Shown piece by piece: positions 27,281-35,270 of a DNA stretch of 64,000 bases (the first letter of the stretch is position 1; each line of letters opens with the position of its first letter). The notes under the pieces were generated by a model. It saw nothing but the letters and a program-made list of their open reading frames with translations, was not told the DNA's origin and ran no database searches. Both the position numbers and the translations under genes were made by a program. The stretch is from an uncultured Lachnotalea sp. Its GTDB lineage: Bacteria; Bacillota; Clostridia; Lachnospirales; Lachnospiraceae. The stretch is taken from the NCBI GenBank assembly GCA_947066815.1, contig CAMSZT010000013.1, positions 1-64,000 of the forward strand, read 5' to 3'.

Positions 27281-28356
27281 CAGCCGTTTCCCTCCTTCTT
27301 GTCAAGTCCCGCAGGCATCCGGTAATCCAGCCGGCTCTTGCCGCCCAGGATCCCCTGGGGGCGCAGGCGCATCATCACCACCATGATCAGGCCGTAAATC
27401 ACGAACCGCCACTGCTCCGGATCCGGCAGGTACTCTGCCGGCAGGGAATCAAACAGAGAGATCAGTCCCCGCAGGACCTCCCCCAGGGGAGCAATGATCA
27501 GGGAGCCGACGATCACGCCCTTCATGGTCCCCCTGCCTCCGGTGATGATGATCACCAGGATCATCAGACACATATTATAGGTAAAGGTAAGATAATTGAT
27601 ATAGCCGCAGAAGGGGGCATACAGGGTTCCCGCAAGCCCTGCCAGCATGCCCGCCAGCACATAGGCGATCACCCGGAAGGTCTGGTTGTTGATCCCGGCC
27701 ATAGTGGCCGCCAGAGGATCCTCCCTCACGGCCTTCATGGCCCGCCCGAAGCGGCTTCCTATGAGCAGCCTGGTGATCAGGATGCTGAAAAGCACATAGG
27801 CCAGGATACAGTAATAATAGCCGCCGTTCTTCATCGTAAACGCAAAGCCGAAGATATTTGCCGCGGGAATGTCATAGATCCCCACCACGCCGTGGGTGAG
27901 CCCTTCCCAGTTCTGGATGATATTCATGACCAGATAAAAAAACGCCAGGGTCAGGATCGCAAGATAAGTGCCCGACACCCGCATGGTCGCGAAGGCCAAA
28001 AGCAGGCCGAAAAGGCCGCACAGAAGAACACTTAAGACCACGGCCGGCCAGTAGCCCATCCCGGCATCCGTTGTGAGCAGCGATACGGAGAAGGCCCCGA
28101 TGGCGTAAAATGCCGCGTGGCCGAGGGATACCTCCCCGATATATCCGGTCACAAAATTCAGAGAGAAGCCCAGCACCATATAGAACCCCACCATGATCAG
28201 GTTCCTCTGGATATACAGAGAAGTAACCTGAGGCAGGAGGCACAGAAGGACGATCAGCAGAAGGAACGCCGGCACTGCCGCCTTTTTCTTCCGGAACAGC
28301 ATACCGAGCCTCACGGATACGTTCTCCGTCCTGTTTTTTTCTTTTCTATTTTTCAT
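27280..28356 (-). CDS. livM: Branched-chain amino acid ABC transporter permease LivM
   Basis: Integral membrane permease of 358 aa with about 8-10 hydrophobic helices and a polar N-terminus. It carries the LivM-type signatures GYIGEVSLGHAAFYAIGAF and the cytoplasmic coupling segment GRAMKAVREDPLAA, which contacts LivG/LivF. Lies 3 bp after livH; coupled to livG. Confidence 0.94.
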   Translation of the reverse strand: MKNRKEKNRTENVSVRLGMLFRKKKAAVPAFLLLIVLLCLLPQVTSLYIQRNLIMVGFYMVLGFSLNFVTGYIGEVSLGHAAFYAIGAFSVSLLTTDAGMGYWPAVVLSVLLCGLFGLLLAFATMRVSGTYLAILTLAFFYLVMNIIQNWEGLTHGVVGIYDIPAANIFGFAFTMKNGGYYYCILAYVLFSILITRLLIGSRFGRAMKAVREDPLAATMAGINNQTFRVIAYVLAGMLAGLAGTLYAPFCGYINYLTFTYNMCLMILVIIITGGRGTMKGVIVGSLIIAPLGEVLRGLISLFDSLPAEYLPDPEQWRFVIYGLIMVVMMRLRPQGILGGKSRLDYRMPAGLDKKEGNG

Positions 28357-28359
28357 GTT

Positions 28360-29238
28360 CTACACCTTCTTAATCCCTTTTCTCCCAAGAAGCCCCGTCG
28401 GCCTGATCAATAAGACTGCAAACATTACCAGATAAGCGACCAGATCGATATAGGTGCTCCCCAGAGCGAACACCGCCAGGCTCTCCACCACGCCGACGAT
28501 CAGACCGCCGAGCACCGCGCCGGGCAGGGAACCGATCCCGCCGAGCACCGCCGCCGCAAAGGCCTTCAGCCCGATCACGTCCCCGAAGGAGGGGCGGACA
28601 TACTGGTAATAGGCTGCGACCAGTGTCCCGGCGATGGCGGCAGAGGCCGCTCCCAGAAAAAACACAAAGGTGATCACGTGGTTGACATTGATGCCGTTGA
28701 TGGCGGCGGCCGTGGGCTGCTGCTGTACCGCCCGCATGGCAAGCCCGCTCTTCGTCTTATTGACGATCAGGGAAAGAGTCACAAGAAGCACCAGGCAGGC
28801 AAGAGCGATCATGACCTGCTGCCAGCCGATGGCCGCCCCAAAGATGTGGATCTGTCCCCAGTTGAACAGAGCCGGGAACCGTCTCATCTGCGAGCCGAAC
28901 ACAATGGTCAGCACGTTGATGATGATATAGGACATGCCGATGGTCGTGATCAGCGCCGGCATACCCGTCTCGCCCTTTTTCCGCAGAGGCTCCAGAGCCA
29001 TCTTATTCAACCCGATCCCCAGGACCCCGGTAATGGCGACGCCTGCCAGGATGGCCAGAAATACATTCAGATGGAGCATTTCCACACCCACCCACACGGC
29101 AAAGGCGCCAAAGGTGAAAACTGCGCTGTGGGAAAAATTGATCAGTCTCAGCACACCAAATACCATGGAATACCCGACTGCAACCAGGGCATAGGACATT
29201 CCGATCGCAATACCGTTCACTATCTGCTCTAAAAACAT
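28360..29238 (-). CDS. livH: Branched-chain amino acid ABC transporter permease LivH
   Basis: Integral membrane permease of 292 aa. Typical start MFLEQIVNGIAIGMSYALVA, coupling segment SGLAMRAVQQQP, and the IGLKAFAAAVLGGIGSLPGA stretch found across LivH proteins. Second gene of the operon, 92 bp after livK. Confidence 0.94.
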   Translation of the reverse strand: MFLEQIVNGIAIGMSYALVAVGYSMVFGVLRLINFSHSAVFTFGAFAVWVGVEMLHLNVFLAILAGVAITGVLGIGLNKMALEPLRKKGETGMPALITTIGMSYIIINVLTIVFGSQMRRFPALFNWGQIHIFGAAIGWQQVMIALACLVLLVTLSLIVNKTKSGLAMRAVQQQPTAAAINGINVNHVITFVFFLGAASAAIAGTLVAAYYQYVRPSFGDVIGLKAFAAAVLGGIGSLPGAVLGGLIVGVVESLAVFALGSTYIDLVAYLVMFAVLLIRPTGLLGRKGIKKV

Positions 29239-29330
29239 AACCCCTCCAAATTTCTGTCGGAAACCGGCAGGGCAGGGCCGCCGGCCCCGCTTTTTTCTCC
29301 GGATGATCCCTGCCCTATCCTGCCTCCGGT

Positions 29331-30554
29331 TTACTCACACGGGACCCAGGCCCCGTCCTTTGCCTCCATGGCATCAAACTCGAAGATCACGTCCCTGTTT
29401 TCATCAAACTTGCAGGAACCGATCAATCCCTCGTGCTGATTATCCCGGACAGCGGCGATGATCGCCTCCCGGTCCAGCTCCCCGCCCGTGGAATCGATGG
29501 CTTCCAGAAGGACGCTCATCGCATCATAGGCCTGGGCGGACATGTTGCTGGGCATGCTGCCGCCGCTGATCTCCAGATAGTCCTTGACAAAGGTCTGTGT
29601 CGCCTCATCCTGGGCGTTCGCGTCGAAGGCCGTCGGCGCCAGACAGCCGTTCACATCCTTTCCCCCCACGGAGAGGAAGGTCTCGTTGTAGCAGTTCCCG
29701 CCGCAGACGATCCGCAGCTCCGGATAGGCCTGGGCCGCCTTGATGCTGAAGGGGACCACCGAATCATAGTAGCAGAACATGACCGCCGTCTCCGCACCGG
29801 CTGCTTTCAGGTTGCTGATCACGGACGAATAATCCATGTCACCGCCCAGGATCGCCTCCTTGGCGACGATCTCATAGCCGCTCGGATTATTTTCCTCAAG
29901 GATCTGTTCCAGAGTCGCACTGGCCCGGTTGCCCCAGTCGTCGTTCAGATACACCACGCCCAGCTTTTTCTTCCCCACCGCGTCCGCGCATACCAGCATG
30001 GCCTCCGTCTCCACCTTGATGGTCGGGTTCAGCCGGAAGGTACAGTCGCTCTGGGAAGAATACGCCTCCGCCGAAGCCGTCGGGCAGATCAGGGGCATGC
30101 GGGCGTCGCCGTAAAGCTTACCCACCACGGTCGTGGACATAAAATGCCCGATCACGCCGTAGACATCCTCATCACCGGAGATCAGCTGGGCCAGTGCCAG
30201 GCCCTCCTCCCGTTCTCCTTTCTCATCGTAAACCTCCATCTCGATGGGACGCCCATGGATGCCGCCCTTGTCATTCCACTGCTTCACGGCCACCTCGCAG
30301 CCGGTCTTGATCACGGTCCCGTACTCGGAATAAGGCCCTGTCATGGCGCCTACCATGGCGATCTTGATGGGTTCCCCGGAAGGCTCCGCGCCTTTTGTCC
30401 CCTCATCGCCCGACCCGGCCGTCTCGCCTCCGGCTTCTGCCGCCGCCGCTTTGGTGTCCCCGCTCTTTTCGCCTTTCTCCTCCTTGCCGCCGCATCCGGC
30501 GAGGGATCCAAGGATCATCGCCGCTGCCAGCAGTACTGCCGCTGTTTTTTTCAT
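29331..30554 (-). CDS. livK: Branched-chain/hydrophobic amino acid ABC transporter substrate-binding lipoprotein
   Basis: Extracellular, lipid-anchored binding protein of 407 aa. ATG 30554 follows AAGGAGG. The signal peptide ends at the lipobox LAGC (Cys about residue 21), followed by a charged Glu/Lys/Gly linker (22-55). The periplasmic-binding type I domain starts IKIAMVGAMTGPYSEYG. First gene of livKHMGF. The family takes Leu/Ile/Val but also other amino acids, amides or urea; the ligand cannot be told from sequence. An F2 palindrome lies 60-97 bp upstream of the start. Confidence 0.9.
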   Translation of the reverse strand: MKKTAAVLLAAAMILGSLAGCGGKEEKGEKSGDTKAAAAEAGGETAGSGDEGTKGAEPSGEPIKIAMVGAMTGPYSEYGTVIKTGCEVAVKQWNDKGGIHGRPIEMEVYDEKGEREEGLALAQLISGDEDVYGVIGHFMSTTVVGKLYGDARMPLICPTASAEAYSSQSDCTFRLNPTIKVETEAMLVCADAVGKKKLGVVYLNDDWGNRASATLEQILEENNPSGYEIVAKEAILGGDMDYSSVISNLKAAGAETAVMFCYYDSVVPFSIKAAQAYPELRIVCGGNCYNETFLSVGGKDVNGCLAPTAFDANAQDEATQTFVKDYLEISGGSMPSNMSAQAYDAMSVLLEAIDSTGGELDREAIIAAVRDNQHEGLIGSCKFDENRDVIFEFDAMEAKDGAWVPCE

Positions 30555-30613
30555 AAAAGAAATCCTCCTTCGTTTATTTATAAAAGGCTTCTGCCCTTTA
30601 TCTCTTTTTTTAC

Positions 30614-30651
30614 AGGTAACGACCATTATTTCTGTCGTTGACTATCGTTCC
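30614..30651. repeat. F2 palindromic repeat, copy 2
   Basis: AACGAC (30618-30623) and GTCGTT (30634-30639) form the core stem. The flanks, read on the minus strand as GGAACGATAGTCAACGACAG, align with F2 copies 1 and 3. The element contains the TAG stop codon of the upstream M20 dipeptidase gene remnant (30642-30644). Confidence 0.55.
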
Positions 30652-31767
30652 CCGGCAAGCCATCCGTCGATCTCCAGAAGGGAGAGGATATAGATCCGGA
30701 TCCCCTTCATCAGTCCCTCGATCGACACACACTCATCCGGCTGGTGGGCGCCGCCGTGGCCCGCCTCCGCAAATAACTCCTGGGGGCTCCCGTGGATCCC
30801 CGGCCCTGCCGCAAAAGCGTTCGGCATCCACCAGGCATAGGTCCCTCCCGCCTGGGAAAAGGGCCTCTGTTCACTGCCGAGCACCCTGGAGGCATTTCTG
30901 CAGAAGATGTCCGCCACCGGATGTCCCTTCTCCACGAAATGCGGTCCGGAACGCTTCACCTCCGCGATCTCCAGAAATTCCCGGTCAAAATACCGCAAAA
31001 GCCGCCTAAAGACCTCCTCCTTATCCACGTGCTCCGCGGCCGGATAGCAGATCTTATAGCTGAAAGCCAGTTTCCCGCCCGAAAGCTTCACTCTGGTCAG
31101 GACATGGGTGGTATTTCCCGCAAAGGGATCCCGGAAATCGACATCCAGGCTCTTAGGTTCCCGCTCCCCGCGCGGGCATGGACATCGAAAATATAGACTC
31201 CCTTTTCCGAGCAGCTCACCGGCCACCAGGAGTCCGGGACGATGGTAAGGTCCGGCGCCTGATAATGCCTCAGGTAATACTTCGCATCCTCCATCCCGGC
31301 CGCCTCATTGCACCCGTACAGAAGGCGCAGGTTGTTTTTCAGCCGGATCCCATGTTCCTTCAAAAACCGCACTGCGTAAAGGCAGGCAAAGGCAGAACCC
31401 TTGTTGTCATTGCTCCCCCGTCCGACGATATAGCCCCGGTCCACATGACCCCGGAAGGGATCCGACGCCCAGCCTTCTCCCGCCGGGACCACGTCCAGGT
31501 GGCTGAAGATGCCGATCTCACCCTCTCCTTCGCTCCCCTTGATCAGAGGCTCCCGCAGTAATATTCATGATTCCGGAACGGGAACCCGTATCGTTTCAGT
31601 ACCTGTTCCATATGATCGAACATCCTGGCGCATTCTTCCCCAAAGGGATATTCCCCCTCCCCGAGAACGGACACACTCGGGATATCCACCTCCTCGATCA
31701 CATCACGGATATATTCCTCCCGGACCTCTTCCAGCCATTTCCCGATCCGCGTTTCAATGTCCTGCAT
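30642..31767 (-). pseudogene. M20-family dipeptidase gene with two frameshifts
   Basis: Three frames join into one M20/PepV-like metallopeptidase of about 375 aa. Part 1 starts MQDIETRIGKWLEEV at ATG 31767 (GGAGGGG upstream) and reads to YYCGS. Part 2 resumes IKGSEGEGEIGIFSHLDVVP, GRGSNDNKGS and NEAAGMEDAKYYL. Part 3 resumes EPKSLDVDFRDPFAGNTTHV to GWLAGER. Break 1, near 31543, is explained by a duplicated CT (GGGAGCCTCTGATC). Break 2, near 31165, fits loss of one G in a G run. The usual Glu-Glu pair before the small residue is Glu-Ala here (NEAAG), so even the repaired protein may lack one zinc ligand. It overlaps the EamA gene by 14 bp, same operon. Confidence 0.75.
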
Positions 31768-32695
31768 GGTCCTTTTCCCCTCCTTTTTCTTTCTGACTTC
31801 CCCACAGGCTGTCCAAAAACAGCCCCGCCACAATGATCACAAGCCCTGCGGCCACGCCGCCCGCCGGGTATTCCCCCAGGAAAGCCGCCACCCACACCGG
31901 ACCCAGTATCATTTCCCAGAGGGCCAGCATGGAGGCCCGTCTGGCGGAAACCCTCTGCAGCCCCATATTGTAAAGGCCGTATCCGCCGCCGACCTGCAAG
32001 GCTCCCAGGATAAACAGCAGCAGCCAGTTTAACCCCGGCCCCGCCGCAAGCTCCGTCACATCCGGCCGGAGGAACAGAAACACAAAGATCCCCGTCGCCA
32101 GATTTGCCACTGCCGTCAGGCCGATGGGATTTCCCTTTGCCGCCCTCGGCGAGGAGACCGTCATCCCCAGGAAAAAAATGCCCTCGCCAAGAGCTATGAG
32201 GTTTCCCTTCAGCCGGCCCCCGTCTGAGCCTGCCGCCATAAACAATGTGACTCCCGCGATCACCAGCAGGACAGGAATGCTCTCCTTCCAGGTGATCCGC
32301 TTCCCTTTTCCCAGGGAAAACAGCCACAGCCACAGGACGGAGGTGTACTGCATACCGATGGCGATCGCCGAATCCGTCATCTCCAGCGCCCGGATGACGC
32401 TCAGGGAGAGGGCCCCGTAGGAGGCCACATACAGAAGCGTCCACCGGTTCCAGTTAAGCTCCCCCGGCCTGACAAAGGGAAGCAGCACGGCCGCCGCTAT
32501 CACGGATCTCATCCCGCATACCAGGATCCCGTCCAGGGTGATCCACTTTACCAGAGGTGCGTTCAGACTCCAGAGGAATGCACCGAGAAATACCAGTTTG
32601 CAATTGTTAAAAATACACGATATTTCAGATAAAATTTTATGCAATATCACGATTGAAAGGGGAATGCCGATGAATTGTAATGATCTGACCATCAA
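31754..32695 (-). CDS. EamA/DMT-family transporter
   Basis: Drug/metabolite-transporter superfamily permease with about ten hydrophobic helices in two EamA repeats; likely exports an amino acid or other small metabolite. The conserved first helix begins KLVFLGAFLWSLNAPLVKW, about residue 33 of the frame given here. No ATG with a ribosome binding site lies just before it: the only upstream ATGs (32695 and 32692) fall inside the divergent tetR gene. The real start is therefore uncertain, perhaps a rare codon or a mutated ATG near 32600. It is followed by an overlapping M20 dipeptidase remnant, which suggests an original peptidase-plus-exporter unit controlled by the TetR protein. Confidence 0.75.
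   Translation of the reverse strand: MMVRSLQFIGIPLSIVILHKILSEISCIFNNCKLVFLGAFLWSLNAPLVKWITLDGILVCGMRSVIAAAVLLPFVRPGELNWNRWTLLYVASYGALSLSVIRALEMTDSAIAIGMQYTSVLWLWLFSLGKGKRITWKESIPVLLVIAGVTLFMAAGSDGGRLKGNLIALGEGIFFLGMTVSSPRAAKGNPIGLTAVANLATGIFVFLFLRPDVTELAAGPGLNWLLLFILGALQVGGGYGLYNMGLQRVSARRASMLALWEMILGPVWVAAFLGEYPAGGVAAGLVIIVAGLFLDSLWGSQKEKGGEKDHAGH
32619..32648. promoter_or_regulatory. AT-rich imperfect palindrome between tetR and eamA
   Basis: GATATT and AATATC flank an AAAATTTT core in 30 bp, just upstream of the tetR ribosome binding site. A plausible operator for the TetR regulator, covering both promoters. Confidence 0.4.
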
Positions 32696-33326
32696 ACAGA
32701 AACGGGTGATGACTTATTTTATCGAGGCCGCCAAAGAACTTCTCGCCTCAGAGGGCTTTGCCAATCTGACCATCCGCAAGATCGCCGCCGCCGCCGGCTA
32801 CAACAGCGCGACTCTTTATAACTACTTCGAAGACCTGGACGAGCTGCTCCTGTTCAGCTCCGTGTCCTTTCTGAGAGATTATGTAGGCGCTTTAAACGAA
32901 AAAATAACGCCGTCCATGACGGCGCTGGAGCGGTATCGGACCATCCACGAAACCTTTGACCAGTGCTCCCTCCGGTTTCCCGAGGTCTTTTATACCCTCT
33001 TTTTCAGCAGGCGGAGCAAACGCCTGCCCACGGTGATCAAGCAATATTACGAGCTTTTTCCCGGCGAGCTGGAAGGCCACCATCCCGCCGTCCGGGAAAT
33101 GCTCCTGGAGGGCAATATGTATGTGCGGGACCTCTCCATCGTGGAAGACCTGGTGAAAGAGGGAGTCATCCGCGCGGAAAATGCCGCCATGGTCGCCAGC
33201 CTCGTCCCCAGGATCCAGCAGACCTACCTTCACGAGGCTTACCTGGCCCCGGACTCTGTCGACCCGGAAAAACAGCACCAGAAATTCATGCGGGCGCTGG
33301 ACTATATGATCGCGACGGCGAAATAA
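32670..33326 (+). CDS. TetR/AcrR-family transcriptional regulator
   Basis: Protein of 218 aa. The N-terminal TetR DNA-binding domain is at about 12-60, with LASEGFANLTIRKIAAAAGY then NSATLYNYFEDLDELLLF. The C-terminal ligand domain (about 65-218) matches no subfamily I recognise. ATG 32670 is preferred over 32664 because AAAGGGG lies 7 nt upstream. Divergent from the eamA-dipeptidase unit, which it probably represses. It is followed by a strong terminator shared with the convergent aldolase gene. Confidence 0.88.
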   Translation: MNCNDLTIKQKRVMTYFIEAAKELLASEGFANLTIRKIAAAAGYNSATLYNYFEDLDELLLFSSVSFLRDYVGALNEKITPSMTALERYRTIHETFDQCSLRFPEVFYTLFFSRRSKRLPTVIKQYYELFPGELEGHHPAVREMLLEGNMYVRDLSIVEDLVKEGVIRAENAAMVASLVPRIQQTYLHEAYLAPDSVDPEKQHQKFMRALDYMIATAK

Positions 33327-33362
33327 CGGCCGGGCAGGAGGGAAATCCCTCCTGCCCGGCCG
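33327..33362. terminator. Strong hairpin between tetR and the aldolase gene
   Basis: 17-bp perfect arms starting CGGCCGGGCAGGAGGGA with a minimal AA centre, directly after the tetR stop codon. A likely bidirectional terminator, although no long T run follows on the plus strand. Confidence 0.75.
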
Positions 33363-33400
33363 TTCTCATCCGTCTGTCGGAAAACGCTTCCGCACTTATT

Positions 33401-34264
33401 TTATTTGTAGTACTTCACCTTGTCCGCATCGTCGAACAGGTTGATCTTGTGGCGGACCACCTCGTTCATGGCGTCGATGCACTTGGGATAGATCGCCATG
33501 GGCTCACGCAGTCCCATGTCCTCAAGCACCTTGCGGCATTCCTGATAGAAGGCATCCTTGATGTCGCTGGAGATGTTGATCTTGTTCACACCGAGCTTCA
33601 CGGACTGCGCGATCTCCTCGTCGGGGTTGCCGGAGCCGCCGTGCAGTACCAGAGGAATGCTGACGCTCGCCTTGATCTCCTTCAGTCTGTCCAGAGCCAG
33701 CTTCGGCTTCCTGTCCTTGGGATACAGGCCGTGAGCCGTGCCGATGGCGATGGCCAGGCAGTCGATATCGGTCTCCTTGATGAAACGCACCGCGTCGTCA
33801 ACTTCAGTGTAAATGATCTCCTTGGAACCGGCCTCGCCGTAATCATCCGCCGTGCCGATGGTTCCAAGCTCCGCCTCCACGGACACGTTCACCGGATGGG
33901 CAACCTCGACGACCTTCTTTGTGATCGCGATGTTCTCCTCCAGGGAAAGGTGCGCGCCGTCGATCATGACGGAGGTAAAGCCGTCCTGGATCGCCCGCAG
34001 GATCTGCTCAAACTTCGAGCCGTGATCCAGATGAACGCATACGGGAACCGTCGCCTTGTGAGCCTCTTCGATCACAGCCTTCACGAAGCTGTCCTCCACA
34101 AATTCCAGCTCGTCGGGATGGATGGCGATGATCACGGGAGCCTGCATCTCCTCACAGATGTGCATCACACCCTTCAGGATCATGCTGCTGCTCACATTGA
34201 AAGCAGGAACCGCAAAATTGTGCTCGTTGGCAACTGCCAGCAGATCGGCCATGTTCATTAACAT
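33401..34264 (-). CDS. Class II ketose-bisphosphate aldolase (fructose/tagatose type)
   Basis: Zinc-dependent aldolase of 287 aa. It splits a ketose 1,6-bisphosphate to dihydroxyacetone phosphate and an aldehyde. Visible: start MLMNMADLLAVANEHNFAVPAFN, zinc ligand region VHLDHGSKFE (about 77-86), VEAELGTIGT, GTAHGLY and VLHGGSGNP. Length and motifs fit the FbaA/GatY/KbaY group. A central-glycolysis role and a sugar-alcohol role are both possible; no linked kinase or PTS genes are present. ATG 34264 has AGGAGG 9 nt upstream and a good promoter further up. Single gene. Confidence 0.9.
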   Translation of the reverse strand: MLMNMADLLAVANEHNFAVPAFNVSSSMILKGVMHICEEMQAPVIIAIHPDELEFVEDSFVKAVIEEAHKATVPVCVHLDHGSKFEQILRAIQDGFTSVMIDGAHLSLEENIAITKKVVEVAHPVNVSVEAELGTIGTADDYGEAGSKEIIYTEVDDAVRFIKETDIDCLAIAIGTAHGLYPKDRKPKLALDRLKEIKASVSIPLVLHGGSGNPDEEIAQSVKLGVNKINISSDIKDAFYQECRKVLEDMGLREPMAIYPKCIDAMNEVVRHKINLFDDADKVKYYK

Positions 34265-34328
34265 AGTGTACTTCCTCCTAATTTTCCTTTACCGCATATT
34301 TTGATAAGTAACTTTACATTATGTGTTC

Positions 34329-34357
34329 ATAGTACATCGAATCTGTCACGCTGTCAA
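34329..34357 (-). promoter_or_regulatory. Promoter of the class II aldolase gene
   Basis: On the minus strand: -35 TTGACA (34352-34357), 17-nt spacer, -10 TACTAT (34329-34334), 65-93 bp before the ATG. Confidence 0.6.
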
Positions 34358-34469
34358 GCCTGATTTATATATTTTAGAGGTTTTTTACTACATATTTTTT
34401 TGAAATTGTATGGATTGTATAAACGCAAAAAATAATATTTCATCTGACAGTTTTATTTGTTTTTCAAAT

Positions 34470-35270
34470 TTAATTATCAGATATTTCATCAAAATACAGG
34501 ATCCGCACCGGCCCCTCCGTGTCCTCGTAGCAGACGCAGAGCGTATAAGCCGGAGGCCGAAGACCGCCCGCAGAGGCGGCAGACGCCGGGCCGAAAGAGA
34601 CTTCCCCAAAAGAGGCTTCTCCAAAAAAGGCTTCCCCGCAGAAGGCTCTTCCGGCCGGATCGTCCCAGTCGATCCGGGTACTGAAAAAACGGACCTTCTC
34701 CGATCCACGGCCCCCGTCTGCCGCTCCTGCAAAGACAGGCTCCCCGGGCCCCGGCCGGCGGGCCTCCGGCGCCGTCGAAAACTGACTGAAACCGGCCCCG
34801 ATCCCCTCTCCCGTATATTTGACATAGCTCTCTTTTGCCGTCCATATCCGGAAGAACCGCTCATAGGGTTCCTCTCTGACCCAGACTGCCTCCCGCGGAT
34901 GGAAAAACCGATCCGCCATCCGGCCAAACCGGCCTGCTGCCTCCCGGTCTCCCTCTCCCCTTTTTTTTACATGCTGCTGCACGTCCACGCCCACAGGACG
35001 TCCGGAGAAAGCGCACACCCAGAGTTCCCCGCTGTGGCTGATCGAAAAGTGGACCTCCGGCCGGTTCGGGAAATAGGGCTTTCCCCTCTCTGTCCGGGCG
35101 ATCTGCCAGAGCTCCGTCCTCTCTGCAGCGCAGGCCGGAGCGGCCGGCAGCTCCCCCGGCGCCGTTTCTTTTTCGTCCATCTCCCGATAACCGGCCAGAC
35201 GGGCCGCCGCCGCGAGCCGTTCCTCCCCGGTCCGCCCGTCGCCGGCCCGGAAAACGGATACTGTCACCAT
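34470..35270 (-). CDS. Sfp-type 4'-phosphopantetheinyl transferase
   Basis: Protein of 266 aa. It transfers the phosphopantetheine arm from CoA to a carrier-protein serine. Family motifs are present: substrate region NRPEVHFSISHSGELWVCAF, GVDVQQH (magnesium-binding Asp), and WTAKESYVKYTGEGIG. ATG 35270 is chosen because AAGGAG lies 10 nt upstream; it shares a base with the stop of the upstream GH18 gene (TGATG). The C-terminal part carries a short repeat (GEAFFGEASFGEVSFG), unusual for the family and possibly from slippage. Sfp types serve non-ribosomal or polyketide carriers as well as ACP, but no such synthase is in the window. Confidence 0.88.
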   Translation of the reverse strand: MVTVSVFRAGDGRTGEERLAAAARLAGYREMDEKETAPGELPAAPACAAERTELWQIARTERGKPYFPNRPEVHFSISHSGELWVCAFSGRPVGVDVQQHVKKRGEGDREAAGRFGRMADRFFHPREAVWVREEPYERFFRIWTAKESYVKYTGEGIGAGFSQFSTAPEARRPGPGEPVFAGAADGGRGSEKVRFFSTRIDWDDPAGRAFCGEAFFGEASFGEVSFGPASAASAGGLRPPAYTLCVCYEDTEGPVRILYFDEISDN

